From JAUVXY01 sp964392345 (GTDB taxonomy: Bacteria > Actinomycetota > Humimicrobiia > Humimicrobiales > Humimicrobiaceae), in NCBI GenBank assembly GCA_964392345.1, contig CAYMPQ010000009.1, positions 1 to 38,761 of the forward strand: DNA of 38,761 nt, in the 5' to 3' direction. Of the stretch, positions 15,351-23,614 are shown in pieces. The position numbers and the translations under genes were made by a program. Below the pieces are notes generated by a model. It was not told the origin of the DNA and did no database searches. It worked only from the letters and a program-made list of their open reading frames with translations. Position 1 is the first letter of the stretch. Every line of letters starts with the position of its first letter.

Positions 15351-16517
15351 TCACATAACATCGCGCATTCTGTACAGTGCCTCATTAAGTTTTTCATCAT
15401 CTATTGTAAGTGATATCCTGAAATACCCCTCACCATAACTGCCGAATGCACTCCCAGGGGTAACCACTACATTTGATTTATCAAGCAGCATCTCGGAAAA
15501 AGATTTAGATGTAAACCCATCAGGCACCCTTGCCCAGACGTATATTGTAGTATTTGACTTGTAATATTTTATACCCACCTCATCAAGAAATTCTGTAACA
15601 GCCTTTCTTCTTTTGTTGTAAACACTGTTATTATATTGGATATATCCATCAGGATTTTTTAAGGCTTCTGCAGCAGCATACTGGATAACATCAAAGACAC
15701 CTGAGTCTACATTTGTCTTATATTTTCCAAAACTTTTTATGATTTCACTGTTGCCAACTGCATATCCTATGCGCCAGCCAGTCATGTTAAAGGTTTTAGA
15801 CAAGGAATTAAACTCTATTCCAACTTCCTTTGCATCCCTGGCATTTAAAAAACTTGCAGGTTTATTTTTAATATCAGAGTAAATATCGGAATAAGCATTA
15901 TCATGGCAAACAATGATATTGTATTTTTTTGCAAACTCCACAATATTTGAAAAAAATTTCACATCACATGAGGCAGATGTTGGATTGCTCGGGTAATTTA
16001 TGTACATAATCTTTGTTTTTTCTGCAATACTTTTATCTATTTTGTCTAAATCAATTAAAAAATTATTTTCTTCCTTTAAAGGCAATATATACGGCTTGCC
16101 GCCAGCAAATACAGTGCCTATTTTATAAACAAGATATGAAGGATCCGGCACCATAACATAATCCCCTGGATTTACAAAAGTATAAGCTATATTTGCAATT
16201 CCTTCTTTGGAGCCCAACAGCGGTATAATTTCCTTGTCAGAATCCAATTCTACATTAAACCTTTCCTTGTAAAAGTCAGAAACAGCTTCTTTAAATAAAT
16301 CTAAACCATAGCTTGAAGGATAACGATGATAGTCAGGATTTTTTGCACCTTTAATCAAAGCTTCGATAATATTTTCAGGTGTTTGCATATCAGGATCACC
16401 TATTCCCAGGCTTATTACGTCAAGACCTTCCTCTCTTTTCTTTTTGATTACCTCGTCAATCTCTGCAAAAAGATACTTCGGCAGTGATTTTAATCTTTCC
16501 GATTCTTCAAAATGCAT
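15351..16517 (-). CDS. dapL: LL-diaminopimelate aminotransferase-type enzyme
   Basis: 388-residue fold-type I PLP aminotransferase; AGGAAAGG upstream supports the ATG. It has SLGIGDPDMQTPENI, HRYPSSYG, the INYPSNPTSA segment (Asn-Pro contact to PLP) and the PLP lysine Lys241 in NSLSKTFNMTGWRIGY. The sequence resembles the LL-DAP aminotransferase group, which makes LL-diaminopimelate directly from tetrahydrodipicolinate. Its place next to dapF, the epimerase that uses that product, supports this over a generic aspartate aminotransferase. It therefore serves lysine and peptidoglycan synthesis by the short aminotransferase route. A related aminotransferase acting in another pathway cannot be excluded from sequence alone. 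Confidence 0.85.
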   Translation of the reverse strand: MHFEESERLKSLPKYLFAEIDEVIKKKREEGLDVISLGIGDPDMQTPENIIEALIKGAKNPDYHRYPSSYGLDLFKEAVSDFYKERFNVELDSDKEIIPLLGSKEGIANIAYTFVNPGDYVMVPDPSYLVYKIGTVFAGGKPYILPLKEENNFLIDLDKIDKSIAEKTKIMYINYPSNPTSASCDVKFFSNIVEFAKKYNIIVCHDNAYSDIYSDIKNKPASFLNARDAKEVGIEFNSLSKTFNMTGWRIGYAVGNSEIIKSFGKYKTNVDSGVFDVIQYAAAEALKNPDGYIQYNNSVYNKRRKAVTEFLDEVGIKYYKSNTTIYVWARVPDGFTSKSFSEMLLDKSNVVVTPGSAFGSYGEGYFRISLTIDDEKLNEALYRMRDVM

Positions 16518-16564
16518 GATAAAGCTTGCCTTTCCTCTATATTTTTTAACTTTTAAAATTTATA

Positions 16565-17419
16565 TCATAAAAAATATACTCCATTAAACACATATTCAAC
16601 TTTTCCTTTTAGATAAACACTTGATTTTTCATCTTTCCATATTATGTCCAATTTTCCACCCGGCAAATTAATCCTGATATTTTCCCCGGAAATTTTATTT
16701 AATTTTTTAACACAAACTGCTGCCGCACAGGCACCGGTTCCACAGGCCAATGTTTCCCCCACTCCTCTTTCCCACACTCTCATTGATACCTCGTTGTCAC
16801 TTTTAATGTCTACAAACTCTACATTAGTTTTTTTTGGAAAAATAGGATGGTTTTCCAATTCAGGGCCAAGCTTGTCCAGATTAATATCGCTTAATTTTTC
16901 TCCTTTGTTTACAAGTATAACACAATGCGGGTTTCCCATGGACACACAGTTCATGTAGAAAATATTAGAATTTATTTTTATTCTGTAATTCAAAACTGCT
17001 TTTGCAGTTATATTTACCGGTATGTTTTCAGGATTAAAATCAGGCAGTCCCATATCAACTCTTATATCCTTTACATTGTTATTATCCAAATTTAGAAAAA
17101 TTCTTTTCACTCCTGCCAGTGTTTCTATAGAAAGTTCTTTTTTGCGACTCAAATTACCGTCATGTATAAATCTTGCCATGCATCTAATTCCATTTCCGCA
17201 CATTTCAGCTACCGAGCCATCCTGATTGTAATAATCCATTTTAAAATCTGCAGTCAGGGATTTTCTTACCAGGATTAAACCATCTGCACCTATACCAAAA
17301 TTCCTATGGCATATTCTTGCAATCTGATCTTTTGAAAGATTAATTGACGAGCTTGTGTCATCTATAATGACAAAATCATTTCCCTGTCCATTTAGCTTTG
17401 AAAATTTAATTTTTCCCAT
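16565..17419 (-). CDS. dapF: Diaminopimelate epimerase
   Basis: 284 residues. PLP-independent epimerase that converts LL- to meso-diaminopimelate for lysine and cell-wall synthesis. Both halves of the pseudo-symmetric fold are present. The two catalytic cysteines are Cys74 (AEMCGNGIRC) and Cys226 (GETLACGTGACA), and the N-terminal KLNGQGNDFVIID motif is standard. The start overlaps the end of miaA by 14 bases, suggesting translational coupling in the order miaB-miaA-dapF-dapL-hflX. This order parallels that of streptomycetes and other Actinomycetota, where dapF lies between miaA and hflX. Confidence 0.96.
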   Translation of the reverse strand: MGKIKFSKLNGQGNDFVIIDDTSSSINLSKDQIARICHRNFGIGADGLILVRKSLTADFKMDYYNQDGSVAEMCGNGIRCMARFIHDGNLSRKKELSIETLAGVKRIFLNLDNNNVKDIRVDMGLPDFNPENIPVNITAKAVLNYRIKINSNIFYMNCVSMGNPHCVILVNKGEKLSDINLDKLGPELENHPIFPKKTNVEFVDIKSDNEVSMRVWERGVGETLACGTGACAAAVCVKKLNKISGENIRINLPGGKLDIIWKDEKSSVYLKGKVEYVFNGVYFL

Positions 17420-18395
17420 TTTTACCGTAATCCTTAATTAATATTAAAATATTTTCAATTAACTCTGAACTGCTGCTATCGTCATCAGTCCTAATCCACT
17501 TTATCCTATCATCAGAGTTAAACCATGTCATTTGTTTTTTTGCAAGTTTTTTTGTATTACTTTTGACTTTTTTTACGCATTGTTCAAAATCTATATCTCC
17601 GCTTAAAAATTCCAGGACTTCCTTATATCCTACTGCCTGCCTTAAGCTTAAACAATTGCCATAACCTTTGCCTGCCAAAGCCTTAACTTCTTCCACCAAT
17701 CCATTTTTAAACATCTCATCTACTCTTTTGTCAATACTTTCATGAAGCTTGCTTTTTTCAGTTTTTATACCAATAAAGATACAGTCATATATGGACTGCC
17801 TGCTCTCCCATTTATTTTGATAAAATGAGAAAGGCTTTCCTGTGACTTTATAAACTTCCAGTGCTCTTACTATTCTCCTCTCATCATTTTCACTTATTTT
17901 GCTGCTGTACAGCGGATCTATCTTTTTCAACTCTTCATAATATTTTAAAAGGCCATATTTCTTTACATCATCACCTATTTTGCTTCTTATTGCCTTACTT
18001 TTTCCTGGAACAAAATCCAAATCATCCACTACGCCACGCATGTAAAGGCCGGATCCCCCAACAAGTATTGGAACTTTTTCTCTAAGAAAAAATTTATTTT
18101 CAATAATATCTCTACAAATATTTCTGAACTCAGCTACTGTGGCATTGTGGTCCGGATCAAAAATATCAATCATATACTGCTTTATATTATAGCGTTTAGT
18201 ATCATATTTATCAGTTCCTATATTCATACCCCTGTAAACCTGCATTGAGTCAATTGATATGATATCAGTTTTAAATATGCCAGCTAAACTTATCGCAATT
18301 TTGCTTTTACCTATGCAGGTAGGACCACAAATAATAATTGCTTTCCTGCTTTTTACTATGTCATTTGTTAATTTGTCTATATTTATGTGGCGCAC
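17406..18395 (-). CDS. miaA: tRNA dimethylallyltransferase
   Basis: 329 residues. Adds the isopentenyl group to A37 of tRNAs reading UNN codons. The P-loop-like GPTCIGKS is at 24-31, followed by ISIDSMQVYRGMNIGTDK with the family's catalytic Asp and the tRNA-contacting region. GSGLYMRGVVDDLDFVPG and RRIVRALEVYKVTGKP are further MiaA blocks. The gene overlaps miaB by 13 bases at its start and dapF by 14 at its end. Its product is the substrate of MiaB, encoded immediately upstream, so the two successive steps of ms2i6A37 formation are co-expressed. Confidence 0.96.
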   Translation of the reverse strand: MRHINIDKLTNDIVKSRKAIIICGPTCIGKSKIAISLAGIFKTDIISIDSMQVYRGMNIGTDKYDTKRYNIKQYMIDIFDPDHNATVAEFRNICRDIIENKFFLREKVPILVGGSGLYMRGVVDDLDFVPGKSKAIRSKIGDDVKKYGLLKYYEELKKIDPLYSSKISENDERRIVRALEVYKVTGKPFSFYQNKWESRQSIYDCIFIGIKTEKSKLHESIDKRVDEMFKNGLVEEVKALAGKGYGNCLSLRQAVGYKEVLEFLSGDIDFEQCVKKVKSNTKKLAKKQMTWFNSDDRIKWIRTDDDSSSSELIENILILIKDYGKNGKN

Positions 18396-19729
18396 AAGTC
18401 CCCCAGTAAATAAAAAGATTTAGCTTTAGCTATATTTACCTGTAAAATTTTGCCGGTTAAATCTTCATTTCCTTTGAAATTTACCAATGTACTGTTTTCA
18501 AGCCTGCCCGTCAGGATGCCCTCATCTTTTTTGCTTTTACCTTCAACTAATACTTCAAACTTTTTACCAACCAGTTTTTTATTCTCTTCGTACGATATTT
18601 TGTTTTGAACTTCAACTAATTCCCTGAACCATTCTTTTTTCTCTTGCATCGTAACGTTGTCAGCCATGCTGTAAGCTTTGGTGCCTTTTCTTGGCGAATA
18701 TATGAACGTAAATGCCCTACTAAACCTTACTTTTTTCATTATATTAAGTGTCTCTAAAAAATCATTTCTGTCCTCACCGGGAAATCCAACTATAATATCT
18801 GTTGTTATTGAACAATCAGGCAGCTCTTTCCTTGCAAAATCAATTATTTTTAAAAATTCACTAACAGTATATTTTCTGTTCATTAGCCCTAAAATCTTAT
18901 CCGATCCAGATTGCAAAGGAAGGTGGATATGATTTGCTACATTTTCCCTTTTTTTTATAACATTAATAATTTCTTCAGAAAAATCTTTTGGGTGAGAAGT
19001 CATAAACCTTATTCTTTTGAGCCCTTCTATGTATGAAACTTTATCTAAAAGAGAGGAAAATGATATTGGTTCATGCAAATCCTTCCCGTATGAATTTACA
19101 TTCTGTCCTAAGAGTGTAATCTCCAGCACCCCGCCGGCAACTAATTTTTTGATACACTCTATGATGTTTGTAGGAAGAATAGATCTTTCTCTTCCCCTGA
19201 CATAAGGAACTATGCAGTAAGAACAGTAATTATTGCACCCTATTGTGATTGGAATGTATGATTTAAATTTTACGTCCCTTTTTACTTTTTCAAGATCATA
19301 ATCAAATCCGCTCTCTCTAACCGAGCACACGCTGTTATTTGTCAGCCTCCTTCTTTTTATCAGTTCAGGAAGTTCGGATATATTATGGGTTCCAAATACT
19401 ACGTCCACATAAGGTAAATCTTTCAGTATCCTATCCTTAAGGTTTTGAGCTGTGCAACCGCCAACACATATTAAAAGTTGCGGATTTAATTTCTTTAATT
19501 TTTTTAATCTTCCTATATGTCCGTATAATTTATTTACAGGTTTCTCCCTGACAGAGCACGTGTTAAACACAATAATATCAGACTTTTCTATATTAAAAGT
19601 TATAACATAGCCTTCTTTTTCCAGAAAATACAAAATTCTTTCTGAATCATACTCATTAATTTGACAGCCAAATGTCTGAACGTAAACTCTTGCTGGATTT
19701 TTTTCAAATCTTTTTTTATTTTTTAACAT
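18383..19729 (-). CDS. miaB: tRNA-2-methylthio-N6-dimethylallyladenosine synthase
   Basis: 448 residues. Radical SAM methylthiotransferase that thiomethylates i6A37 in tRNA. The N-terminal UPF0004 domain carries the auxiliary [4Fe-4S] ligands Cys22 (TFGCQINEYDSE), Cys58 (NTCSVREKP) and Cys92 (VGGCTAQ). The radical SAM cluster ligands are Cys165, Cys169 and Cys172 (GCNNYCSYC). A C-terminal TRAM domain of about 65 residues ends in ATPase-like AKSFYLLG. QTFGCQINEYDSE is MiaB rather than MtaB or RimO type. First gene of the overlapping miaB-miaA-dapF group; no strong Shine-Dalgarno is visible. Confidence 0.95.
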   Translation of the reverse strand: MLKNKKRFEKNPARVYVQTFGCQINEYDSERILYFLEKEGYVITFNIEKSDIIVFNTCSVREKPVNKLYGHIGRLKKLKKLNPQLLICVGGCTAQNLKDRILKDLPYVDVVFGTHNISELPELIKRRRLTNNSVCSVRESGFDYDLEKVKRDVKFKSYIPITIGCNNYCSYCIVPYVRGRERSILPTNIIECIKKLVAGGVLEITLLGQNVNSYGKDLHEPISFSSLLDKVSYIEGLKRIRFMTSHPKDFSEEIINVIKKRENVANHIHLPLQSGSDKILGLMNRKYTVSEFLKIIDFARKELPDCSITTDIIVGFPGEDRNDFLETLNIMKKVRFSRAFTFIYSPRKGTKAYSMADNVTMQEKKEWFRELVEVQNKISYEENKKLVGKKFEVLVEGKSKKDEGILTGRLENSTLVNFKGNEDLTGKILQVNIAKAKSFYLLGDLCAT

Positions 19730-19779
19730 AACAATAAAATATTTTTTAATTCTTTTAGAATAATTTATTTTGGATAATT

Positions 19780-19795
19780 CCGGCTAATAAGCCGG
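19780..19795 (-). other. Perfect small GC-rich hairpin between spoVS and miaB
   Basis: CCGGCT-AATA-AGCCGG is a perfect 6-bp stem with a 4-base loop in an AT-rich gap. On the transcribed (minus) strand it is not followed by a T-run, so it is not a standard terminator. It could stabilise an mRNA end after processing or slow transcription between spoVS and miaB. Confidence 0.4.
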
Positions 19796-19841
19796 GGTAT
19801 TAAATCTAGGCAAAATTTTAAAGCAAAACAGAGGAGACGTA

Positions 19842-20102
19842 TTACCTGGCTTCAATAGTAATTACAATCGCAGTTCTTACTTCGCCATTTATCTCAATGT
19901 CTTTAAAAAATGGTATACAAACTATCTCTTGTCCGGTTGGTGCGATATATCCACGGGCAATAGCAATACCCTTTACAGCCTGGTTTAATGCCCCAGCTCC
20001 AATGGTTTGAACCTGTACCTTGTTTTCATCTCTTATTATGCCGGCAATTGCACCTGCGACTAAGTTTGGCTTTGATTGTGAAGAAACTTTAAGCAATTTC
20101 AT
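19842..20102 (-). CDS. spoVS: Stage V sporulation protein S family protein
   Basis: 86 residues, the full usual length, starting MKLLKVSSQSKPNLVAGAIA and containing the QTIGAGALNQAVKGIAIARG stretch, all typical of the highly conserved SpoVS family (Alba-like fold). In Bacillus it affects spore-coat assembly and septation, but it is also found in many non-sporulating bacteria such as Thermus and deep Actinomycetota, where its role is unknown; nucleic-acid binding is suggested by the fold. It is 17 bases downstream of the GHKL ATPase gene in the rny-GHKL-spoVS unit. In Bacillus spoVS is also close to rny (ymdA), so this linkage is old. Confidence 0.93.
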   Translation of the reverse strand: MKLLKVSSQSKPNLVAGAIAGIIRDENKVQVQTIGAGALNQAVKGIAIARGYIAPTGQEIVCIPFFKDIEINGEVRTAIVITIEAR

Positions 20103-20119
20103 ATTTTTGTTATTTTATT

Positions 20120-21274
20120 TCAGTTATTTTCCTTCAACTCGATTATTATTTTTATTGTATTATTTGCTCTCTTGTATTCTATATTTTTGCTAAGTGTAAT
20201 AAAATATTTATTGCCTAATTCTTTAACCTTTTTTTCTATTGTATTAATTATACATTTTATTTCTTCATCTTCAAACCTATTTGCCAGTTTTAGCTCGTCA
20301 TAAAGGCTTATTTTTTTGTTTCTGTCAACAATAGCTCTTTCTTTTTTTTGTTCTTCAGAGTCTGCGTAGCTGTCAAATTTAGTATCCTGACTTTCAATAT
20401 CTATCCTGTTTAATGGTTTTATCTCATTATAAATTATTCTCTGGATGCTTCTTTGGGATATATCCATATTAAATATAAATTTTGATATTTTTTCCATTAG
20501 ACTATAGTTTTCCGTGAGTGCTGGCGCTTCTACGATTTTTATCTTACTTTTATCAATATAATTTTTAAAGTCATTCCAATCATTGAACTTTGGATAATTT
20601 TTATATTTATTCTTTTCTTTAAAAATTCCCCTCATTGTTGCCAAAATTTGTGCAGGTGTTCCATAATACAGGTTAATATTCTTATTTTTTAATTTAAAAT
20701 CAATTAAACTCTTTAGGATATTATTTACACCGCCAACAGTATTTATATTCCCATCTTTTCTTACCACTAATGGCATTATTGATTGATCTTTTTTTTCCTC
20801 AGTCTTTGTCAGGTCTATGTCTAAATAAAAAGATGTTCCCTTTGTACTATCAGAATATGTAATTTTTATGTCATTTATGTTTAACTTAATAGAAAAAAGA
20901 GCCATTCCTCTTCCATGAAATCCATAAGAGTCTTTGATGCCGTCATCAAGTTTTGAGGTTAATCTTGATTCAAAAATAACATTATGGAATTTTGGCGGTA
21001 TGCCAATGCCATCATCGATGAAGTGAACGATTCTTCTTTTATCTTCAATTTTTTTTGTTCCAATGAATATATTACTGCTATCTGCATCTCTGCTATTTCT
21101 TAGCAGCTCAACTATTATATCTTCAACACATTTTATATCCTGTAATGCCTGTCTTCTCTCAGCTTCTGATATCTTTAGCCTCACATAGCCATTTCCCAAA
21201 TCTTCTTCTATGTTCAAAACATTTTTTATATTTAATTCAGATAAGAACTTCTGAATGTTCAAATTATTTTGCAT
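20120..21274 (-). CDS. GHKL (MutL/Hsp90-type) ATPase of unknown function
   Basis: 384 residues. The N-terminal 180 residues show the Bergerat ATP-binding fold: N box EDIIVELLRNSRDADSSNIF (51-70, Glu57 and Asn60), G1 DDGIGIP (88-93), G2 YGFHGRGMALFSI (117-129), and a conserved TKGTSFYLDIDL strand. This resembles MutL, but the MutL transducer and endonuclease domains are not recognisable. The C-terminal 200 residues are Lys-rich and unrecognised (SQRSIQRIIYNEIKP near 275-290). Its start overlaps the end of rny by 11 bases and spoVS follows by 17, a layout suggesting a joint role with RNase Y. Substrate unknown. Confidence 0.75.
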   Translation of the reverse strand: MQNNLNIQKFLSELNIKNVLNIEEDLGNGYVRLKISEAERRQALQDIKCVEDIIVELLRNSRDADSSNIFIGTKKIEDKRRIVHFIDDGIGIPPKFHNVIFESRLTSKLDDGIKDSYGFHGRGMALFSIKLNINDIKITYSDSTKGTSFYLDIDLTKTEEKKDQSIMPLVVRKDGNINTVGGVNNILKSLIDFKLKNKNINLYYGTPAQILATMRGIFKEKNKYKNYPKFNDWNDFKNYIDKSKIKIVEAPALTENYSLMEKISKFIFNMDISQRSIQRIIYNEIKPLNRIDIESQDTKFDSYADSEEQKKERAIVDRNKKISLYDELKLANRFEDEEIKCIINTIEKKVKELGNKYFITLSKNIEYKRANNTIKIIIELKENN

Positions 21275-22814
21275 ACTCTATGGCTCTATTTTCTCTTATA
21301 ACTGTAACTCTTATTTGTCCGGGATACTCCATTTCTCCTTCTATTTTTTTGGCTATATCCCTGGCAAGTACAACAGACATATTGTCGTCAACCTCATCGG
21401 GTTTAACTATGACTCTTATCTCTCTCCCAGCCTGTATTGCAAAAGTCTTTTCTATTCCTTTAAAACCAGAGACTATATTCTCAAGGCTTTCTAACCTCTT
21501 CACATAATTCTCCAGGGTTTCTCTTCTCGCACCTGGCCTTGAACCCGATATTGAGTCTGATGCCTGTACAATCACATCTAAAATTGTGTTTATTTCAACA
21601 TCCTCATGATGAGCTTTAATAGCATGGACTATATCTTCATCTTCCTGCAATCTTTTTGCCAGTTCTGCACCAATTACAGCATGCGACCCTTCAATGTCAT
21701 GACTTAACGCTTTACCTATATCATGAAGCAGCCCAGCTCTTTTTGCCTTCCTTACATTGACGCCAAGCTCAGCTGCAATTATGCCTGCCAGATATGCTAC
21801 TTCTTTAGAGTGGTTTAAAACATTTTGGCCATAACTGGTTCTGTACTTCAATCTCCCAAGCACTTTGATAATACCAGGATTAATATTCGAAATTCCCATA
21901 TCAAATACAGCTTTTTCACCTTCCATTTTAATTTCATTGTTTACAAGCTTACTTGCTTTTTCATACATTTCTTCTATTCTACCAGGATGTATTCTGCCAT
22001 CCACAATTAGATTTTCTAACGCTACTCTTGCAATTTCTCTTCTGACAGGATCAAATGAAGACAAAATAACTGCTTCCGGAGTATCGTCAACTATGACATT
22101 TATACCAGTTAGATTTTCAAATATTCTTATATTTCTACCTTCTCTACCTATTATTCTTCCCTTCATTTCATCATTTGGTAGATTTACTACTGATACTGTT
22201 GTTTCGCTAACATGATCAATGGTACATCTTTGTATTGCCTGAGCAATTATTTTCTTAGCAATTTTATCAGCTTCCTCTTTTGTTTCAGCTTCTATTTTTC
22301 TTATTTCTTTTGAACACTCAAGTTTTGCTTCGTCTTCCATTTTTTTCATTAGAATCGCTTTGGCCTCATCTCTAGTTAACTCCGCAATAGCCTCCAGCCT
22401 CAAAATTTCTTTTTTTATTATCTCGTCTAAATTCTTTTTAATCTCTTCCAGCCTTTTTTCATTTTGAGATAGTTCCCTCTCCTTTTTTTCAAGATAATAA
22501 GTTTTTTTGTCAAGACTTTCCTGTCGCGCCATTGTTCTACTTTCAATTTTTTGAAGCTCATATTTCTGTCTTTTTATTTCTTCATCAGCACGTACCTTCA
22601 TATTTTGTATCTCTTCTTTACCTTCAACAGAAGCTTCCTTTTTTATTGCCTCATATTCTTTTTTAGCATCATTTAGTATTCTTTCAGCAGTTTGATTAGC
22701 AGAATTAAGCTTAGAGTCAACTATTAATTTTCTATAGAAATAGCCGATACTAACACCTGCAGCCATTACTATTAAGCTTGCGACAAGTACTATTATTACA
22801 TTTAAGTGCAACAT
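21264..22814 (-). CDS. rny: Ribonuclease Y
   Basis: 516 residues from the ATG of MLHLNVIIVL; AGGGGG lies 10 bases before this ATG. Frames extending further upstream run into a terminator hairpin, so they are rejected. Endoribonuclease that initiates mRNA decay, anchored by an N-terminal transmembrane helix (about 5-25). A long coiled coil follows (about 40-190), then a KH domain (IIGREGRNIR near 221-230) and an HD phosphohydrolase domain with the His-Asp pair at 364-365 (LLHDIGKALSHD). The C-terminal domain is complete. Length matches the Bacillus enzyme (520). It overlaps the GHKL ATPase gene by 11 bases. Confidence 0.96.
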   Translation of the reverse strand: MLHLNVIIVLVASLIVMAAGVSIGYFYRKLIVDSKLNSANQTAERILNDAKKEYEAIKKEASVEGKEEIQNMKVRADEEIKRQKYELQKIESRTMARQESLDKKTYYLEKKERELSQNEKRLEEIKKNLDEIIKKEILRLEAIAELTRDEAKAILMKKMEDEAKLECSKEIRKIEAETKEEADKIAKKIIAQAIQRCTIDHVSETTVSVVNLPNDEMKGRIIGREGRNIRIFENLTGINVIVDDTPEAVILSSFDPVRREIARVALENLIVDGRIHPGRIEEMYEKASKLVNNEIKMEGEKAVFDMGISNINPGIIKVLGRLKYRTSYGQNVLNHSKEVAYLAGIIAAELGVNVRKAKRAGLLHDIGKALSHDIEGSHAVIGAELAKRLQEDEDIVHAIKAHHEDVEINTILDVIVQASDSISGSRPGARRETLENYVKRLESLENIVSGFKGIEKTFAIQAGREIRVIVKPDEVDDNMSVVLARDIAKKIEGEMEYPGQIRVTVIRENRAIEYAK

Positions 22815-22830
22815 TTCAATCATACCCCCT

Positions 22831-22859
22831 ATAATAAAAAACCGAGCACTTATTGCCCG
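22831..22859 (-). terminator. Intrinsic terminator or attenuator in the rny leader
   Basis: On the minus strand CGGGCA-ATAAG-TGCTCG (22859-22843, one G-U pair) is followed by GGTTTTTTATTAT and, within about 10 bases, by the rny ribosome site. A terminator this close to the start codon can only end an upstream transcript or attenuate rny. It lies downstream of a good promoter at 23166-23194 with no large gene between. Confidence 0.7.
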
Positions 22860-22921
22860 ATTCACAAATTATTCTGTACTTTTATAAACTATAAACTATT
22901 TTAATTTTAATGATTAAAATC

Positions 22922-23032
22922 TTACTTAATCATTAATGCTGTTTTATATATTCCAGCATTATTGTTTAACAAATCCCTTGACTTAAGCTTGTCACGTTTT
23001 GCATACCATTCTATTAATCTATCCCTTGTCAT
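22922..23032 (-). CDS. Possible 36-residue leader ORF upstream of rny
   Basis: Begins MTRDRLIEWYAKRDKLKSRD and ends with TAA at 22924-22922. It is basic and probably helical, with an in-frame TAA directly before the ATG and no visible Shine-Dalgarno. It sits between a promoter (23166-23194) and the rny terminator hairpin. I recognise no family. It may be a chance frame, a leader peptide, or the relic of a gene. The rest of the 22815-23270 gap is AT-rich with no other structure seen. Confidence 0.25.
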   Translation of the reverse strand: MTRDRLIEWYAKRDKLKSRDLLNNNAGIYKTALMIK

Positions 23033-23165
23033 TTAAATTTTATATTAATTCGAACCAACTTAATCGATACAATGTTAATACCAATAAAACTTTATTTAGT
23101 TTATTAAAAAAAGCACATAAAATCCATGAATTAAGCAATCATAAATTATAAAATAAATTTATTTT

Positions 23166-23194
23166 ATTTTAGCTATAGTGGTGATTTAAGTCAA
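23166..23194 (-). promoter_or_regulatory. Promoter directed toward rny
   Basis: Minus strand: TTGACT (23194-23189), 17-bp spacer, TAAAAT (23171-23166). The predicted start near 23159 would give a leader of about 345 bases before the rny ATG, containing the small ORF and the terminator-like hairpin. Confidence 0.55.
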
Positions 23195-23270
23195 GGCAAC
23201 AGACGTTAAAATTTATAAAGTTTCCAAATTTTTATATCAGCAGCATAAATTATGCAAGAATTTTTATACC

Positions 23271-23612
23271 TTATACTTCTACTGAAGTTATCCTTATATC
23301 ATCCGAATCAACTAATTTTACTTCCATGCTGGAACATCCCGGACATTTCATAACAAAATTATTAATTTCAAATACCTTCTTACATTTCTTGCACTCAATT
23401 TTAATCATATTTTTTTTAAAACTTAATTTTGCATTTTTTAATATCTCATTGTCTTTCGTAAAATAATTAAAATAAAACTCTACAGAACCGGGCTCAATCT
23501 GCGAAAGTGGAGTAATTTCAAAATTAATTACCTTAACTTTTTTAATTTTCTTTTCTTTTATTATTTTGCTTAGTATTTCTAAGATAGAACAGGTAATTGA
23601 ATATTCATGCAT
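23271..23612 (-). CDS. hypA: HypA-like nickel insertion metallochaperone
   Basis: 113 residues, the standard HypA length. It begins MHEYSI, so His2 and the N-terminal amine can form the Ni2+ site as in known HypA proteins. A zinc ribbon is formed by Cys74, Cys77, Cys90 and Cys93 (IECKKC...KCPGC). HypA delivers nickel to NiFe hydrogenase and in some bacteria to urease. No hydrogenase, urease or other hyp gene is in the window. It lies 2 bases after the DUF89 gene at the end of the ORP-like operon, which raises the possibility that it has been drawn into that system. Confidence 0.82.
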   Translation of the reverse strand: MHEYSITCSILEILSKIIKEKKIKKVKVINFEITPLSQIEPGSVEFYFNYFTKDNEILKNAKLSFKKNMIKIECKKCKKVFEINNFVMKCPGCSSMEVKLVDSDDIRITSVEV

Positions 23613-23614
23613 AC

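Noticed and set aside
22815..22865. Longer rny start 17 codons upstream.
   Set aside because: It would place the terminator-like hairpin inside the coding region and leave the AGGGGG ribosome site unused.
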